From assembly GCF_004322755.1 (NCBI RefSeq), contig NZ_CP036401.1, positions 2,108,001-2,172,000 of the forward strand: 64,000 bases of DNA, written 5' to 3'. This document shows positions 29,114 through 37,462 of this stretch, one piece after another. The notes beneath the pieces were generated by a model, which worked only from the letters and a program-made list of their open reading frames with translations, was not told the origin of the DNA and did not search any database. This stretch comes from Pseudoduganella albidiflava. GTDB taxonomy: Bacteria; Pseudomonadota; Gammaproteobacteria; Burkholderiales; Burkholderiaceae_D. Position 1 is the stretch's first letter; every line of letters starts with the position of its first letter. The position numbers and the translations under genes are program-made.

Positions 29114-29325
29114 ACCCCAAGTGCGAACTGCTGGGGTCAGGAGGGAATGCTGGCCTGCATGCCAGCACCGTTGCGCAGGCGCGAAGCATGCTTCGCGAAA
29201 CCCCTGCTTCACCCCGGCGGGGCGTAGTCGGGGTTTCAAAGAGCATCGCTCCTTGCCGACGTAGCGATACTGGCTTGCAAGCCAGTATTCCTCCCTGACC
29301 CCGGATTCTGCAGTTGGGGTGGCTC
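29114..29325. repeat. Family B modular palindromic repeat, compound copy B2
   Basis: This occupies most of the 318-base gap after the GGDEF gene. Outer arms are GGGGTCAG (29133) and CTGACCCC (29295). Two cores lie in tandem. The first has a TGCTGGC/GCCAGCA hairpin (29148-29167) and a perfect CGCGAAGCA/TGCTTCGCG palindrome (29180-29197). The second has an imperfect GAGC-ATC-GCTC hairpin near 29241 and a perfect 22-bp palindrome (29267-29288, half-site ATACTGGCTTG). No gene is visible in the gap. Confidence 0.85.
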
Positions 29326-29385
29326 AACTTTAAAGCGTTGGCGTCGGAGACCGGGTCGCAAGAAGCCTCCGGGTCGCGCCCATCC

Positions 29386-30615
29386 TCAACCCGCATGCCG
29401 CGCGACAGCGCCAGTGGCTTGCCGTTCGCTCCCCTTCAAGCCGAACAGGGGCCGCAGCAGCGGCACGCGGCGCACGATCTCGAAGATTCCGAAACTGGCC
29501 GTGACGGTCAGCACCACCAGCACCAGGCTTTCGGTGGCGGGCGGCAGCGCCGCGCCGCGCAGCAGCCGGGCGAAACACACGATGAGCGTCTGGTGCATGA
29601 TATAGACCGGGAACACGGCCTGCGCCAGGTATTGCAGCGCCGGGCCGTCGCCCGACAGGTGACGGCGCGCGAAGCCGCAAGCCGCCACGATCGCACACCA
29701 CTGGCACGCCGCCCACACCGTGCGCGCGGCGGCCGGCCATGCCTGCACCGTTTCGGGCTGCCAGAGATAGGCCACCAGGGCCGCCCAGCAAGCCAGCGCG
29801 ATGCCGAGCGCCGCGAAGCGCAGCCGTTCCAGCTCGCGCCAGAACGCCGCCTGCCCCGAGAGTACCGCCCCGGCCAGGAACAGCGGCAGGTAGGTTGCGT
29901 GGTTGAACCAGTCGTCGACCAGCGCATGGGTCTCCTCGAAATGGGGCTTGAGCAGGATGCGCACCAGCGCCAGCAGTGCCACCGGCAAGGCTAGCGCCTT
30001 CCAGCCGGACAGCATCGCGCCCAGCCGCCTGCCCGCGCGGTCGAGCGCGCCGTGGCCGGCCATGGAGGCCAGCGCCGCCAGTACCAGCGTGTAGACCCAC
30101 ACGTAGGGCAGGTACCACAGGTGGTTCCAGGTCGGCAGCGTGAGGCAGTCGCCATCCTTGCAGAAGCCGCCGTAGGCTTGCAGGTACAGCGCCATGAAGT
30201 CGCCGTAGCTGCCGGCATACCGCACCTTTTCGACCACCTCGAAATACGGCTGCGGCGGCACGATCACCAGCATGCCGAACAGCAGCGGCACCAGCAGCCG
30301 CGCGCTGCGCTCGCGCACGAAGGTGGCCAGCGCGCCGCTTGCCGCCTCGGCCGCCGGCCCTTGCCGGGCCACGCGCTTCTTCAGCAGGAAGCCGGAGGCC
30401 ACGCCGGAGACCAGGAACAGCAGCGACATCCGCCACGGCGACGACAGCAGCATCAGCGGCTCGATCGCGCCACCCGCGTGGGGACTCTTCACGTGCCAGT
30501 CCCAGCTCACGTAGTACATGCCGGTGTGGTACAGGATCAGCAGGAAGAAGGCGAGGATGCGCAGCCAGTCGAGGAAGTGCAGGCGGGTGTCGTCGTGCGC
30601 GGTGCTGTTGTGCAT
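29386..30615 (-). CDS. Acyltransferase family 3 membrane protein
   Basis: A 409-residue integral membrane protein of the acyltransferase-3 / OpgC-like family. It begins 'RLHFLDWLRILAFFLLILYHTGMYY', the typical first helix with a conserved His, and has about ten transmembrane segments ending in Arg-rich 'FEIVRRVPLLRPLFG'. Such proteins transfer acyl or succinyl groups to glycans, lipids or periplasmic glucans; the acceptor is unknown here. It lies 110 bases after the LytTR regulator on the same strand and could be a target or member of that operon. Confidence 0.85.
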   Translation of the reverse strand: MHNSTAHDDTRLHFLDWLRILAFFLLILYHTGMYYVSWDWHVKSPHAGGAIEPLMLLSSPWRMSLLFLVSGVASGFLLKKRVARQGPAAEAASGALATFVRERSARLLVPLLFGMLVIVPPQPYFEVVEKVRYAGSYGDFMALYLQAYGGFCKDGDCLTLPTWNHLWYLPYVWVYTLVLAALASMAGHGALDRAGRRLGAMLSGWKALALPVALLALVRILLKPHFEETHALVDDWFNHATYLPLFLAGAVLSGQAAFWRELERLRFAALGIALACWAALVAYLWQPETVQAWPAAARTVWAACQWCAIVAACGFARRHLSGDGPALQYLAQAVFPVYIMHQTLIVCFARLLRGAALPPATESLVLVVLTVTASFGIFEIVRRVPLLRPLFGLKGSERQATGAVARHAG

Positions 30616-30725
30616 GGTGCGGTCCAGTGGCGATGGGATGACGACAGCTTAGGCCGCCGGCTCCGCGCGGGCCAGCGAAATGGGGCGACATGGAGGCGGT
30701 CGTGGTGAGGCGGGGGCTCGGCAGC

Positions 30726-31478
30726 CTAGGGCAGTGCAGCAAGCGCGGCGAGCAGGGTGGGGCGGTATTGCCGGCTCAGCGGCACGGTGCCGCCGTCCTT
30801 GAGCATGACCTGGCCGTCGCCCTTGTCGTTGGCGACGAGGCGGTCGATCCAGGGCAGGTGGACGGCGGCGCGGCGGTGGCAGCGGATGAAGGCGGGGCCC
30901 AGCGTATCGAGCAGGCCGGCCAGCGTCTGCCGCAGCAGCGGCGCGGCGGCGCCGTCGTGCAGCGCCACGTAGTTGTCGGCCGTCTCCAGCCAGCGGATGT
31001 CGGCAACGCGCACGATCCGCGTGACGCCCCGCTCGGTGACCAGCAGCTGGCGTGGCGGCAGGCCGGCCAGCGGTACGTGGCGGCTGCCGGCCGGGCGTGC
31101 ATCGAGCCGCTCCCTCAGCCTCTCCCCAAGCCGCTCCCTCAGCCGCGCCAGCGCGCGTGCCAGCCGGGCCGGGTCGCAGGGCTTGAGCAGGTAGTCGACC
31201 GCGCTCGCGTCGAAGGCGCGCAGCGCGTAGTCGTCGTAGGCCGTCACGAACACCACCAGCGGCGCCGGGGCGGGCAGCGAGGCGGCGACGTCCAGGCCGC
31301 CGATGCCGGGCATCTGGATGTCGAGCAGCAGCGCATCGGGCTGGAATGTCGCCACCTTCGCCAGCGCTTCCAGGCCGTCGCGGGCCTCGTCGACCGCTTC
31401 GATGCCGTCCTGACCGGCCAGCAGGCGGCGCAGCCGGTCGCGGGCGGGGCGTTCGTCGTCGACGATCAGGATGCGCAT
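30726..31478 (-). CDS. LytTR-family response regulator
   Basis: A 250-residue response regulator. The receiver (residues 1-120) has the acidic pair 'VDDE', phospho-Asp in 'LLLDIQMPGIGG', and Lys in 'DYLLKPCD'. The DNA-binding LytTR domain (about 150-248) contains 'IRWLETADNYVALH' and 'FIRCHRRAAVHLPWID'. The start codon overlaps the LytS-type kinase gene by 13 bases, so the pair is co-translated. It probably acts as a transcriptional activator; the adjacent acyltransferase is one candidate target. Confidence 0.93.
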   Translation of the reverse strand: MRILIVDDERPARDRLRRLLAGQDGIEAVDEARDGLEALAKVATFQPDALLLDIQMPGIGGLDVAASLPAPAPLVVFVTAYDDYALRAFDASAVDYLLKPCDPARLARALARLRERLGERLRERLDARPAGSRHVPLAGLPPRQLLVTERGVTRIVRVADIRWLETADNYVALHDGAAAPLLRQTLAGLLDTLGPAFIRCHRRAAVHLPWIDRLVANDKGDGQVMLKDGGTVPLSRQYRPTLLAALAALP

Positions 31479-32575
31479 GGCGCCTCCACGCAAGGCAGCA
31501 CGAGTTCGGCGCGCACGCCGGCCGGCGCCAGCGGCACCAGGATGAGCGTGGCGGCGTCGCCATGCAGGGCGGCCAGCCGGGCGCGCAGGTTGGCCAGCGC
31601 GCTGCCGGTGCCACCGGCGGCGGGTGTGGCGTCCAGCGTGCCGGCGTCGTCCTCGATGGCCAGCAGCAGGCGGTCGCCGTCGCGCCGGCCGCTGATGGTA
31701 ACGTGCACAGGGAGTGCACGGCGCTCGACGGTATGGCAGAACACGTTCTCCAGCAGCGGCTGCAGGCTCATGGAGGGGACCGCCAGGTGGCCGATGCCGT
31801 CGCCGACCTGCCAGGCGATCGTCACCCGGTCGGCGAAGCGTTCGGCCATCAGCTCGGCGTAGCCGCGCAGCAGGCGCAGCTCGGCGTCCAGCGGCACCTG
31901 CCGCGCCTCGGTCGACAGCGCGGCGCGCAGCAGTTCCGACAGCCGCACCAGCAGCGCATCGGCGCGCTCGACATCCTCGTGCATTACGGCGGCGATGGTG
32001 TTCAGCGCGTTGAACAGGAAGTGCGGCTGCATCTGCTGCGTCAGCTGGTGCAGCCGGGCTTCGCGCAGCTGCGCGGCGATGCGTTCCGCGCGCAACCGCT
32101 CGCCCTGCATCACCTGCCACGACAGCACGCCGAACGTGACGACCACGAAGATGGCGAAGAAGATCGTGATCTTCACGTTCTCATACAGGAACACGCGCGG
32201 CCACGAGGCATGCGGGTAGATGTCGCCCATCATCCCGTAGACGGCATGGCGGATACCGAACGCGATAGGGACGAACGCCGTCCAGTAGAGCAGGAGCCAG
32301 GGCGCCTGGCGGGGAAACCAGGCGCGCGGGCGCACCACCAGGCCGTCGTCCCGGCGCGTGAAATGGCGCTGTACCAGCAGCAGCACGGTGGCGGTGGCGG
32401 CCGACGAGCCTTCCCACAGCAGCGGGCGCCAGAGCGGGCCATCGTCGCTGCGCAGGAAATCCTGCACCGCCGTGACCATCATCAGGATCCAGAACAGGAG
32501 CCAGGCCGCGCCGATGACGAGGCGCAGGCGGCGGCGCAGGCGGGCGTCGTCCATCAGTGCCCTGTCGTCCATCAT
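31466..32575 (-). CDS. LytS/YehU-type sensor histidine kinase
   Basis: A 369-residue membrane kinase. About four transmembrane segments occupy residues 15-165, then a His_kinase domain has 'QMQPHFLFNALNTIAA' (phospho-His) and an HATPase_c follows ('SLQPLLENVFCHTVERR', 'GTGSALANLRARL'). In HATPase terms the N-box Asn is present, but the glycine-rich lid is shortened. It is paired with the overlapping LytTR regulator and lies 10 bases after the NhaP antiporter gene, so sodium/proton stress or membrane state are possible inputs. Confidence 0.9.
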   Translation of the reverse strand: MMDDRALMDDARLRRRLRLVIGAAWLLFWILMMVTAVQDFLRSDDGPLWRPLLWEGSSAATATVLLLVQRHFTRRDDGLVVRPRAWFPRQAPWLLLYWTAFVPIAFGIRHAVYGMMGDIYPHASWPRVFLYENVKITIFFAIFVVVTFGVLSWQVMQGERLRAERIAAQLREARLHQLTQQMQPHFLFNALNTIAAVMHEDVERADALLVRLSELLRAALSTEARQVPLDAELRLLRGYAELMAERFADRVTIAWQVGDGIGHLAVPSMSLQPLLENVFCHTVERRALPVHVTISGRRDGDRLLLAIEDDAGTLDATPAAGGTGSALANLRARLAALHGDAATLILVPLAPAGVRAELVLPCVEAPCAS

Positions 32576-32585
32576 GCGTTGTCCA

Positions 32586-34226
32586 TCATTGCTTGTGCCG
32601 CGCTTCGACGAGGTCGATCTCGCGCACCAGCTTGCGCGAGATCTCGTCGGAAATGTGCTCGTGGCGCGCCAGGCTGAAGATGGTGCGGCGCTCGGCCTGC
32701 AGCGCGGCCAGGCGCAGCACGCGTTCGGCGCCGGCGAGCTTGCGGTAGCGCGCCACGTCCTCGTCGTCGATCGCGGCAGTGCTGTCGAGGCGGTGCTGGT
32801 ACAGCGCGATCACGCGCGCCGCCGCTTCCGGATACATGTCGGCGTCGAGGCCACCCTGCAGCTGTTCCATCTGGGCCCGCTCGACGGCGGCGATGGCGGC
32901 GCTGGCGGCTTCGCGCCGCGCCAGGTCTTCTTCCTGCCGCTCGGCCGGCTCCTCGGGGAATTCCATGCCGGCCAGCAGCCGGGGCAGCGCCACGCTGGCC
33001 AGCACCAGCGAGATGAGGATCACGGTGGAGGCCAGGAAGATCGTCAGGTCGCGGGCGGGGAAGGGCGCGCCGGAGGGCAGGGCCAGCGGCAGCGTCATCA
33101 CGCCGGCCAGCGTGATCGCGCCCCTTACGCCGGCCAGCGAGGTGGCCAGCAGCAACCGCAGCGGCGGCCGCGCCGGTTCCTCGCCGCGCAGGCTCTTGCG
33201 GTACAGCGTGACGCGCAGCGTGGTCCAGACCCAGATGAAGCGCAGCGCGAGCAGGCCGAACGAGATCGCGAACGCATACAGCACCAGCCACCACGGGTTC
33301 AGGTGGCCGCTCTGGTCCAGCGACACGCGGGCGCCGTGCAGGATGTCCGGCAGCTGTTCGCCCAGCAGCACGAACATCACGCCGTTCAGCGCGAACTGCA
33401 CGGTGTCCCAGACGGCCGAGCGCTGGATGCGGGTGGCCGCCATCACCTGGCCGGACAGTTCCACGTAGCTCATCGTGACGCCGGCCGAGACGGCGGCCAG
33501 GATGCCGGAGGCATGGGCATGTTCGGCGGCCAGGTAGGCACCGAACGGGATCAGCAGGTTGACCAGGATGGGCGATCCCGCCGGCTCGCCGAATTGCCGG
33601 AACAGCCAGCGCTGCGCCCACGTGACGAGCAGCGTGACGCCGACACCGGCCGCGATGCCGCCCGCCACCAGCCAGACGAAGGTCATCGATGCCTGCGTCA
33701 GCGAGAACGTGCCCGTCATCGCGGCGGCCACGGCGAAGCGGAAGCATACCAGGCCGCTCGCATCGTTGAGCAGCGATTCGCCTTCGAGGATGTGCATCAG
33801 CCGCTTCGGGATCGGCGCGCGCGAGGCGATCGAGCCGACGGCCACCGGATCGGTGGGCGACACGATGGCGGCCAGCGCGAAGGCGACCGGCAGCGGCATC
33901 GCCGGGATCAGCCAGTGGATCAGGAACCCGGCGCCCAGCACGGTGAAGATGACGAGGCCGAAGGCCAGTTCGAGGATGATGCCCTTGTCGCGGAACAGGC
34001 CGCTCTTGGGAATGCGCCAGCCATCCAGGAACAGCAGCGGCGGCAGGAACAGCAGGAAGAACAGGCCGGGATCGAGTTGCACGCCATGGCCCGTATAGCC
34101 GGCGATGGCGGCGCCCAGGCCGATCTGCACGAGCGGCAGGGGCAGGGCCACCGGCAATACCCGGACCAGGTAGGCGCTGGCCACCACGGCCAGCAGCATG
34201 GCCAGTACGATTTCGATCGAATCCAT
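32586..34226 (-). CDS. Na+/H+ antiporter, CPA1 (NhaP-type)
   Basis: A 546-residue protein. Twelve or so transmembrane segments span residues 1-405, with the ion-binding motif 'SPTDPVAVGSI' and 'EGESLLNDASGLV' in the middle helices. A cytoplasmic tail of about 130 residues is acidic and helical ('EEPAERQEEDLARREAAS') and probably regulatory. It exchanges Na+ or K+ for protons at the inner membrane. It is first in the minus-strand group antiporter - LytS - LytTR - acyltransferase. Confidence 0.92.
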   Translation of the reverse strand: MDSIEIVLAMLLAVVASAYLVRVLPVALPLPLVQIGLGAAIAGYTGHGVQLDPGLFFLLFLPPLLFLDGWRIPKSGLFRDKGIILELAFGLVIFTVLGAGFLIHWLIPAMPLPVAFALAAIVSPTDPVAVGSIASRAPIPKRLMHILEGESLLNDASGLVCFRFAVAAAMTGTFSLTQASMTFVWLVAGGIAAGVGVTLLVTWAQRWLFRQFGEPAGSPILVNLLIPFGAYLAAEHAHASGILAAVSAGVTMSYVELSGQVMAATRIQRSAVWDTVQFALNGVMFVLLGEQLPDILHGARVSLDQSGHLNPWWLVLYAFAISFGLLALRFIWVWTTLRVTLYRKSLRGEEPARPPLRLLLATSLAGVRGAITLAGVMTLPLALPSGAPFPARDLTIFLASTVILISLVLASVALPRLLAGMEFPEEPAERQEEDLARREAASAAIAAVERAQMEQLQGGLDADMYPEAAARVIALYQHRLDSTAAIDDEDVARYRKLAGAERVLRLAALQAERRTIFSLARHEHISDEISRKLVREIDLVEARHKQ

Positions 34227-34358
34227 TGTTGCGACTTGCTCCCCGTTGCCCTTGACCGCAAGGTTGTTAATTAGTGAACCAGTGCAATTATAGGAGGATG
34301 AGGCGCGGCGGGCGGGGCAAAGGAGGATCCCCGCGGTGGGGGCGCCGGATCGCGGCCC

Positions 34359-34386
34359 AAAAAAAACCCGCGGCAGGGTCCGCGGG
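34359..34386 (-). terminator. Rho-independent terminator of the PEP-CTERM gene
   Basis: Read on the minus strand: stem CCGCGGG / CCCGCGG (34386-34380 and 34373-34367) with a 6-base loop, followed at once by eight T residues. It lies about 40 bases after the PEP-CTERM gene stop. The rest of the 200-base gap to the antiporter gene shows no other feature. Confidence 0.9.
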
Positions 34387-34427
34387 CCAACAGGAGGGAA
34401 GGGTGCTCAGGCGCGTGGCATGGTGGC

Positions 34428-35378
34428 TCAGGTGCGTGGCCGGGGACGGCGGGGCAGGCGGCGGCCGATCGCCATCGCGACCATGCCGGTGCCGAGCAGG
34501 GCCAGCGAGGCCGGTTCCGGCACTTCCTGCTGCAGCGCGCTGACCAGCGTGTTGTGCTGCACCGTGATCTGGTAGTCGCGGTCCGCCAGCAGTTTCTGCG
34601 AGGTCTCTTGCAGGTGCTTCGTGCCTTCGGGGAGCGTGTACAGTGACGTGCCGTTGTTGCCATGGGTGCGGCTGACCGTCGCCATGCCGTTGATCTCCTG
34701 GGGCGCGTAGTGGAACACCAGCGCATTGGTCTTCAGGTCGACGATGTTCACGCTCCAGGAAATGCGGGCGTTGGCGGTTGTGACGGGCCGTCCTTCGGGC
34801 GACGCATACGCCATCGCGAACGCGGTGGCGTCGAACGAGAAGGTCATCGTATCGTTGCTGTTGAGCCGGAACAGCATCGTGTTCGAACTGCCGACCGACG
34901 AGTTGCTGTTGGCGAACTGCATGTTCTGGGAAGTGGCCACGTCGGCCCGCGTCTGCGATCGGGCGCCGGTGGCCGCGCCATTCACCAGGATGGCGGAGCC
35001 GATGAAATTCTGGTCCGCGTAGCCGAAGTTGCCCAGCATCGGCTTGACCGCATGAAATGGCGTGAAATTGTTCTCGCCGAAGGCCGGGCAGGGGGTGCCC
35101 ACGCACTGGTGCGCCACGTCGGGCCGGGGGCCGATGGCCGACTTGCTGACCAGTGTATTGTTCAGCGAAGCCGTGGCGTGCGCATCGTTGACGCCGACCA
35201 GTTTGATGAAGTCCGCGTTCTGGTACTGGGCGCCGCCGCTCTTCAGGATCCTGAAGTTGTTGATGTCCAGGATGGCCGAGGCGAATGTGCCGGCGCTGGC
35301 CGGTGCCATGCCGAACGTGGCGGCCGCGGCTGCCACGAGAAGCGTCATGTTGCGTCGGATCGTGTTGGGTCGAGTCAT
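34428..35378 (-). CDS. PEP-CTERM sorting-domain protein
   Basis: A 316-residue exported protein with a signal peptide (cleavage near 'APASAG'). The C-terminus has the sorting signal: 'VPEPASLALLGTG', a hydrophobic stretch, then an Arg-rich tail ('RRLPRRPRPR'). This directs processing by an exosortase and is linked to exopolysaccharide-associated surface proteins. The body (about residues 30-285) is rich in Asn, Ser and Thr and has no recognised catalytic motif. No exosortase is encoded in the window. AGGGG precedes the start; a strong terminator follows. Confidence 0.9.
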   Translation of the reverse strand: MTRPNTIRRNMTLLVAAAAATFGMAPASAGTFASAILDINNFRILKSGGAQYQNADFIKLVGVNDAHATASLNNTLVSKSAIGPRPDVAHQCVGTPCPAFGENNFTPFHAVKPMLGNFGYADQNFIGSAILVNGAATGARSQTRADVATSQNMQFANSNSSVGSSNTMLFRLNSNDTMTFSFDATAFAMAYASPEGRPVTTANARISWSVNIVDLKTNALVFHYAPQEINGMATVSRTHGNNGTSLYTLPEGTKHLQETSQKLLADRDYQITVQHNTLVSALQQEVPEPASLALLGTGMVAMAIGRRLPRRPRPRT

Positions 35379-35657
35379 TTTTTGCCCCTAGGGTTGGTTG
35401 CGTGACCCGGTGCAGACCGGGTTGGCTATCCACGGAGCATTATTGGTGCCAGAGAAATTTGTGTTGCAACTTCAATGGGTTGGCGATGTCGCGGCCGCTT
35501 CCCTGGCGAAAGTGCAAAGAATGCCGACGGTGGCTGGCCTGGTTCGCGGGCGATCGGTCCGGGAGTGACGAGCCGGCGATGGCTGCGGGACACGGCTGCG
35601 CCTTTGCAATTGACTCTGGTAATGATCAAAACGTTCTGGCATAATCATGCCTCTTCT

Positions 35658-35733
35658 GCGGGAGTAGCTCAGTTGGTAGAGCGCAACCTTGCCAAGGTTG
35701 AGGTCGAGAGTTCGAGACTCTTCTCCCGCTCCA
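35658..35733 (+). tRNA. tRNA-Gly (anticodon GCC)
   Basis: A 76-base tRNA including encoded CCA. The acceptor stem GCGGGAG pairs with CTCCCGC, the D-loop has AGTTGGTAGAG, the anticodon GCC is at 35691-35693, and the T-arm is GAGAGTTCGAGACTC. A CATAAT hexamer at 35640-35645 may be its -10 box. A terminator follows after 9 bases, so it is a single-tRNA transcript. Confidence 0.97.
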
Positions 35734-35742
35734 GGATTCAGA

Positions 35743-35776
35743 CGGCAGCCTTCGGGCTGCCGTTTTCGTTGTTTTT
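35743..35776 (+). terminator. Rho-independent terminator after tRNA-Gly
   Basis: Perfect 8-bp stem CGGCAGCC / GGCTGCCG with TTCG loop (35743-35762), followed by a T-rich tract. It separates the tRNA from cheV. Confidence 0.9.
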
Positions 35777-35985
35777 TCTGTTTTCCTTTCCCCGCCGTTT
35801 TCCAATCCCCGCCGTGGTTCAGCGGGCGGAATGCCTCATCGCGCGGCCGGTTGCAATACTGTTGTTTCTCGGCACTATTCTGCATTGTCTTAATGTACAG
35901 GAACGGTGGTGCGCGCAATTTTCTCGCCTATACTGCCTCCCATCGACGCCGCATCGCGGCCAGCCTTGACACCGGGGATTTACAG

Positions 35986-36948
35986 ATGAAAAGCGTACAG
36001 CAGGAAATCGACGAACGCACCAACCTCACCAACACGAACAAATTCGAACTGCTGCTGTTCCGCCTCGGTGGCGACGAAAATGGCGACCGTTCGGAGCTGT
36101 ATGGCATCAACGTGTTCAAGATCCGCGAAATCGTCGCGATGCCGCCCGTGACGGCGGTGGCCGGCGCGCAGCCGCACATGCTGGGCGTGGTGAACCTGCG
36201 CGGCCAGATCATTCCCGTGATGGACTTGCCGGCGATCGTCGGCGTCAAGCCGAAGACGGGCCTGAACATCATGCTGGTGACGGAATTCGCCCGCACCACG
36301 CAGGCCTTCGCCGTCGAATCGGTGGATGAAATCGTGCGCCTGGACTGGAGCCAGGTGCTGACCGCGGAAGGCAGCAACGCGACCGGCATGGTGACGTCGA
36401 TCGCCCGCCTCGATGGCGATACCAGCGGCACGCGCCTGGCCCAGGTGCTGGACGTGGAAACCATCCTGCGCCGCATGGTGCCCGCCGAAGGCAAGGAAGT
36501 GGATCCGGAATCGATTCCCACCATCGCGCTGAAGCAGGGCGCCTTCATCCTGGCCGCCGACGATTCCGTCGTGGCCCGCAACCTGATCGAGCAGGGCTTG
36601 CAGGCCATGCACGCGCCGTTCGTGATGACGAAGTCCGGCAAGGAAGCCTGGGACAAGCTGAACAGCATCGCCGTGGGCTGCAAGGCCGAAGGCATCGACG
36701 TTGCCGATCGCGTGGCCCTGGTGCTGACCGACCTGGAAATGCCGGAAATGGATGGCTTCACGCTGACCCGCAAGATCAAGCAGGACCCGCGCTTCTCGAA
36801 GATCCCGGTAGTGATCCACTCTTCGCTGTCCGGCAAGACCAACGAAGACCACGTCAAGGGCGTGGGCGCCGATGCCTACGTGGCCAAGTTCGTGGCCGAG
36901 GACCTGGCGACCACCATCAAGAGCGTACTGCACAAGAAGGACGCGTAA
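35986..36948 (+). CDS. cheV: Chemotaxis protein CheV
   Basis: A 320-residue protein. The N-terminal CheW-like domain (about residues 1-165) has 'YGINVFKIREIV' and 'GVVNLRGQIIPVMDLP'. The C-terminal receiver (about 178-318) has the acidic pair 'ADDS', phospho-Asp in 'LVLTDLEMPEMDGF' and Lys in 'YVAKFVAED'. It couples chemoreceptors to CheA and allows adaptation by phosphorylation. It is encoded alone, as often for CheV in betaproteobacteria. A TATACT hexamer at 35929-35934 may be its -10 box. Confidence 0.96.
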   Translation: MKSVQQEIDERTNLTNTNKFELLLFRLGGDENGDRSELYGINVFKIREIVAMPPVTAVAGAQPHMLGVVNLRGQIIPVMDLPAIVGVKPKTGLNIMLVTEFARTTQAFAVESVDEIVRLDWSQVLTAEGSNATGMVTSIARLDGDTSGTRLAQVLDVETILRRMVPAEGKEVDPESIPTIALKQGAFILAADDSVVARNLIEQGLQAMHAPFVMTKSGKEAWDKLNSIAVGCKAEGIDVADRVALVLTDLEMPEMDGFTLTRKIKQDPRFSKIPVVIHSSLSGKTNEDHVKGVGADAYVAKFVAEDLATTIKSVLHKKDA

Positions 36949-36986
36949 GACGGCATGCCGCGCGCCGATCCGGCGCAGCGCACGAA

Positions 36987-37010
36987 ACCGGGCCGAGGCC
37001 CGGTTTTTTT
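36987..37010 (+). terminator. Rho-independent terminator after cheV
   Basis: Stem ACCGGGCC / GGCCCGGT with a GA loop, running directly into a T7 tract, 39 bases after the cheV stop. Confidence 0.92.
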
Positions 37011-37307
37011 ATTGCCTGCCGCATCCCGAGCCCTCGCGCTACTGGAATGCAGCCACGCATTTTGTGCTGGGAATTACTTCCTGGACCGCTGCAAGCATGC
37101 CAGCCAGGCCGACGGCAAACAGGGCGCTGTGCCGCCAGATGCGCCAGCGCCCGAGCAAGGGCCTGAAACACCCCACGCGGCGCCCGGCGGCGTACGCTCG
37201 ACGCCCCAGAGCACCCTGCTGCCGGCCGCGGTAGCAGCTGCTGGCAAATTTGCCGCGAATTCGTCGCCATGGATGTATTCAAACTACATCACAATAGACG
37301 AATTCGA
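37011..37307. other. Non-coding stretch between cheV and the alpha-amylase gene
   Basis: About 300 bases without a convincing gene. Short frames exist but have no ribosome-binding site and no recognisable protein pattern. The right-hand part becomes AT-rich and carries an AACTACAT element (37281-37288) that resembles half of the operator-like palindrome at 37384. Confidence 0.5.
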
Positions 37308-37336
37308 TTGACTCTCCCCCACGTTTACACAAGAAT
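37308..37336 (+). promoter_or_regulatory. Possible sigma-70 promoter of the alpha-amylase gene
   Basis: TTGACT (37308-37313), a 17-base spacer, then AAGAAT (37331-37336). The -35 is strong and the -10 weak, which would fit an activator- or repressor-controlled promoter. Confidence 0.45.
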
Positions 37337-37380
37337 CCGTTTACCCCAGATACAAGATCCACAACACGGACTACACGGGG

Positions 37381-37399
37381 TATGTAGTCAGACTACTTA
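37381..37399. promoter_or_regulatory. Operator-like palindrome upstream of the alpha-amylase gene
   Basis: GTAGTC-A-GACTAC (37384-37396) is a perfect odd palindrome, extended to 9 of 10 paired positions as TA.GTAGTC. A further GACTAC occurs just upstream (37370) and AACTAC at 37281. It lies 65-80 bases before the start codon, downstream of the putative promoter, suggesting a repressor site for a sugar-responsive regulator. Confidence 0.55.
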
Positions 37400-37462
37400 T
37401 CTGCAACGTGCCCCGGCACGACGGGTGCGGGCAGGTCTGATCAAACCTTGGAGGAGATACCA

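Noticed and set aside
35610..35645. TTGACT and CATAAT considered as a sigma-70 promoter for tRNA-Gly
   Set aside because: The spacer would be 24 bases, too long for a standard promoter; only the -10-like box is mentioned.
36955..37311. Possible small gene of 118 codons after cheV
   Set aside because: It begins upstream of and runs through the cheV terminator, has no ribosome-binding site, and its composition is not protein-like.
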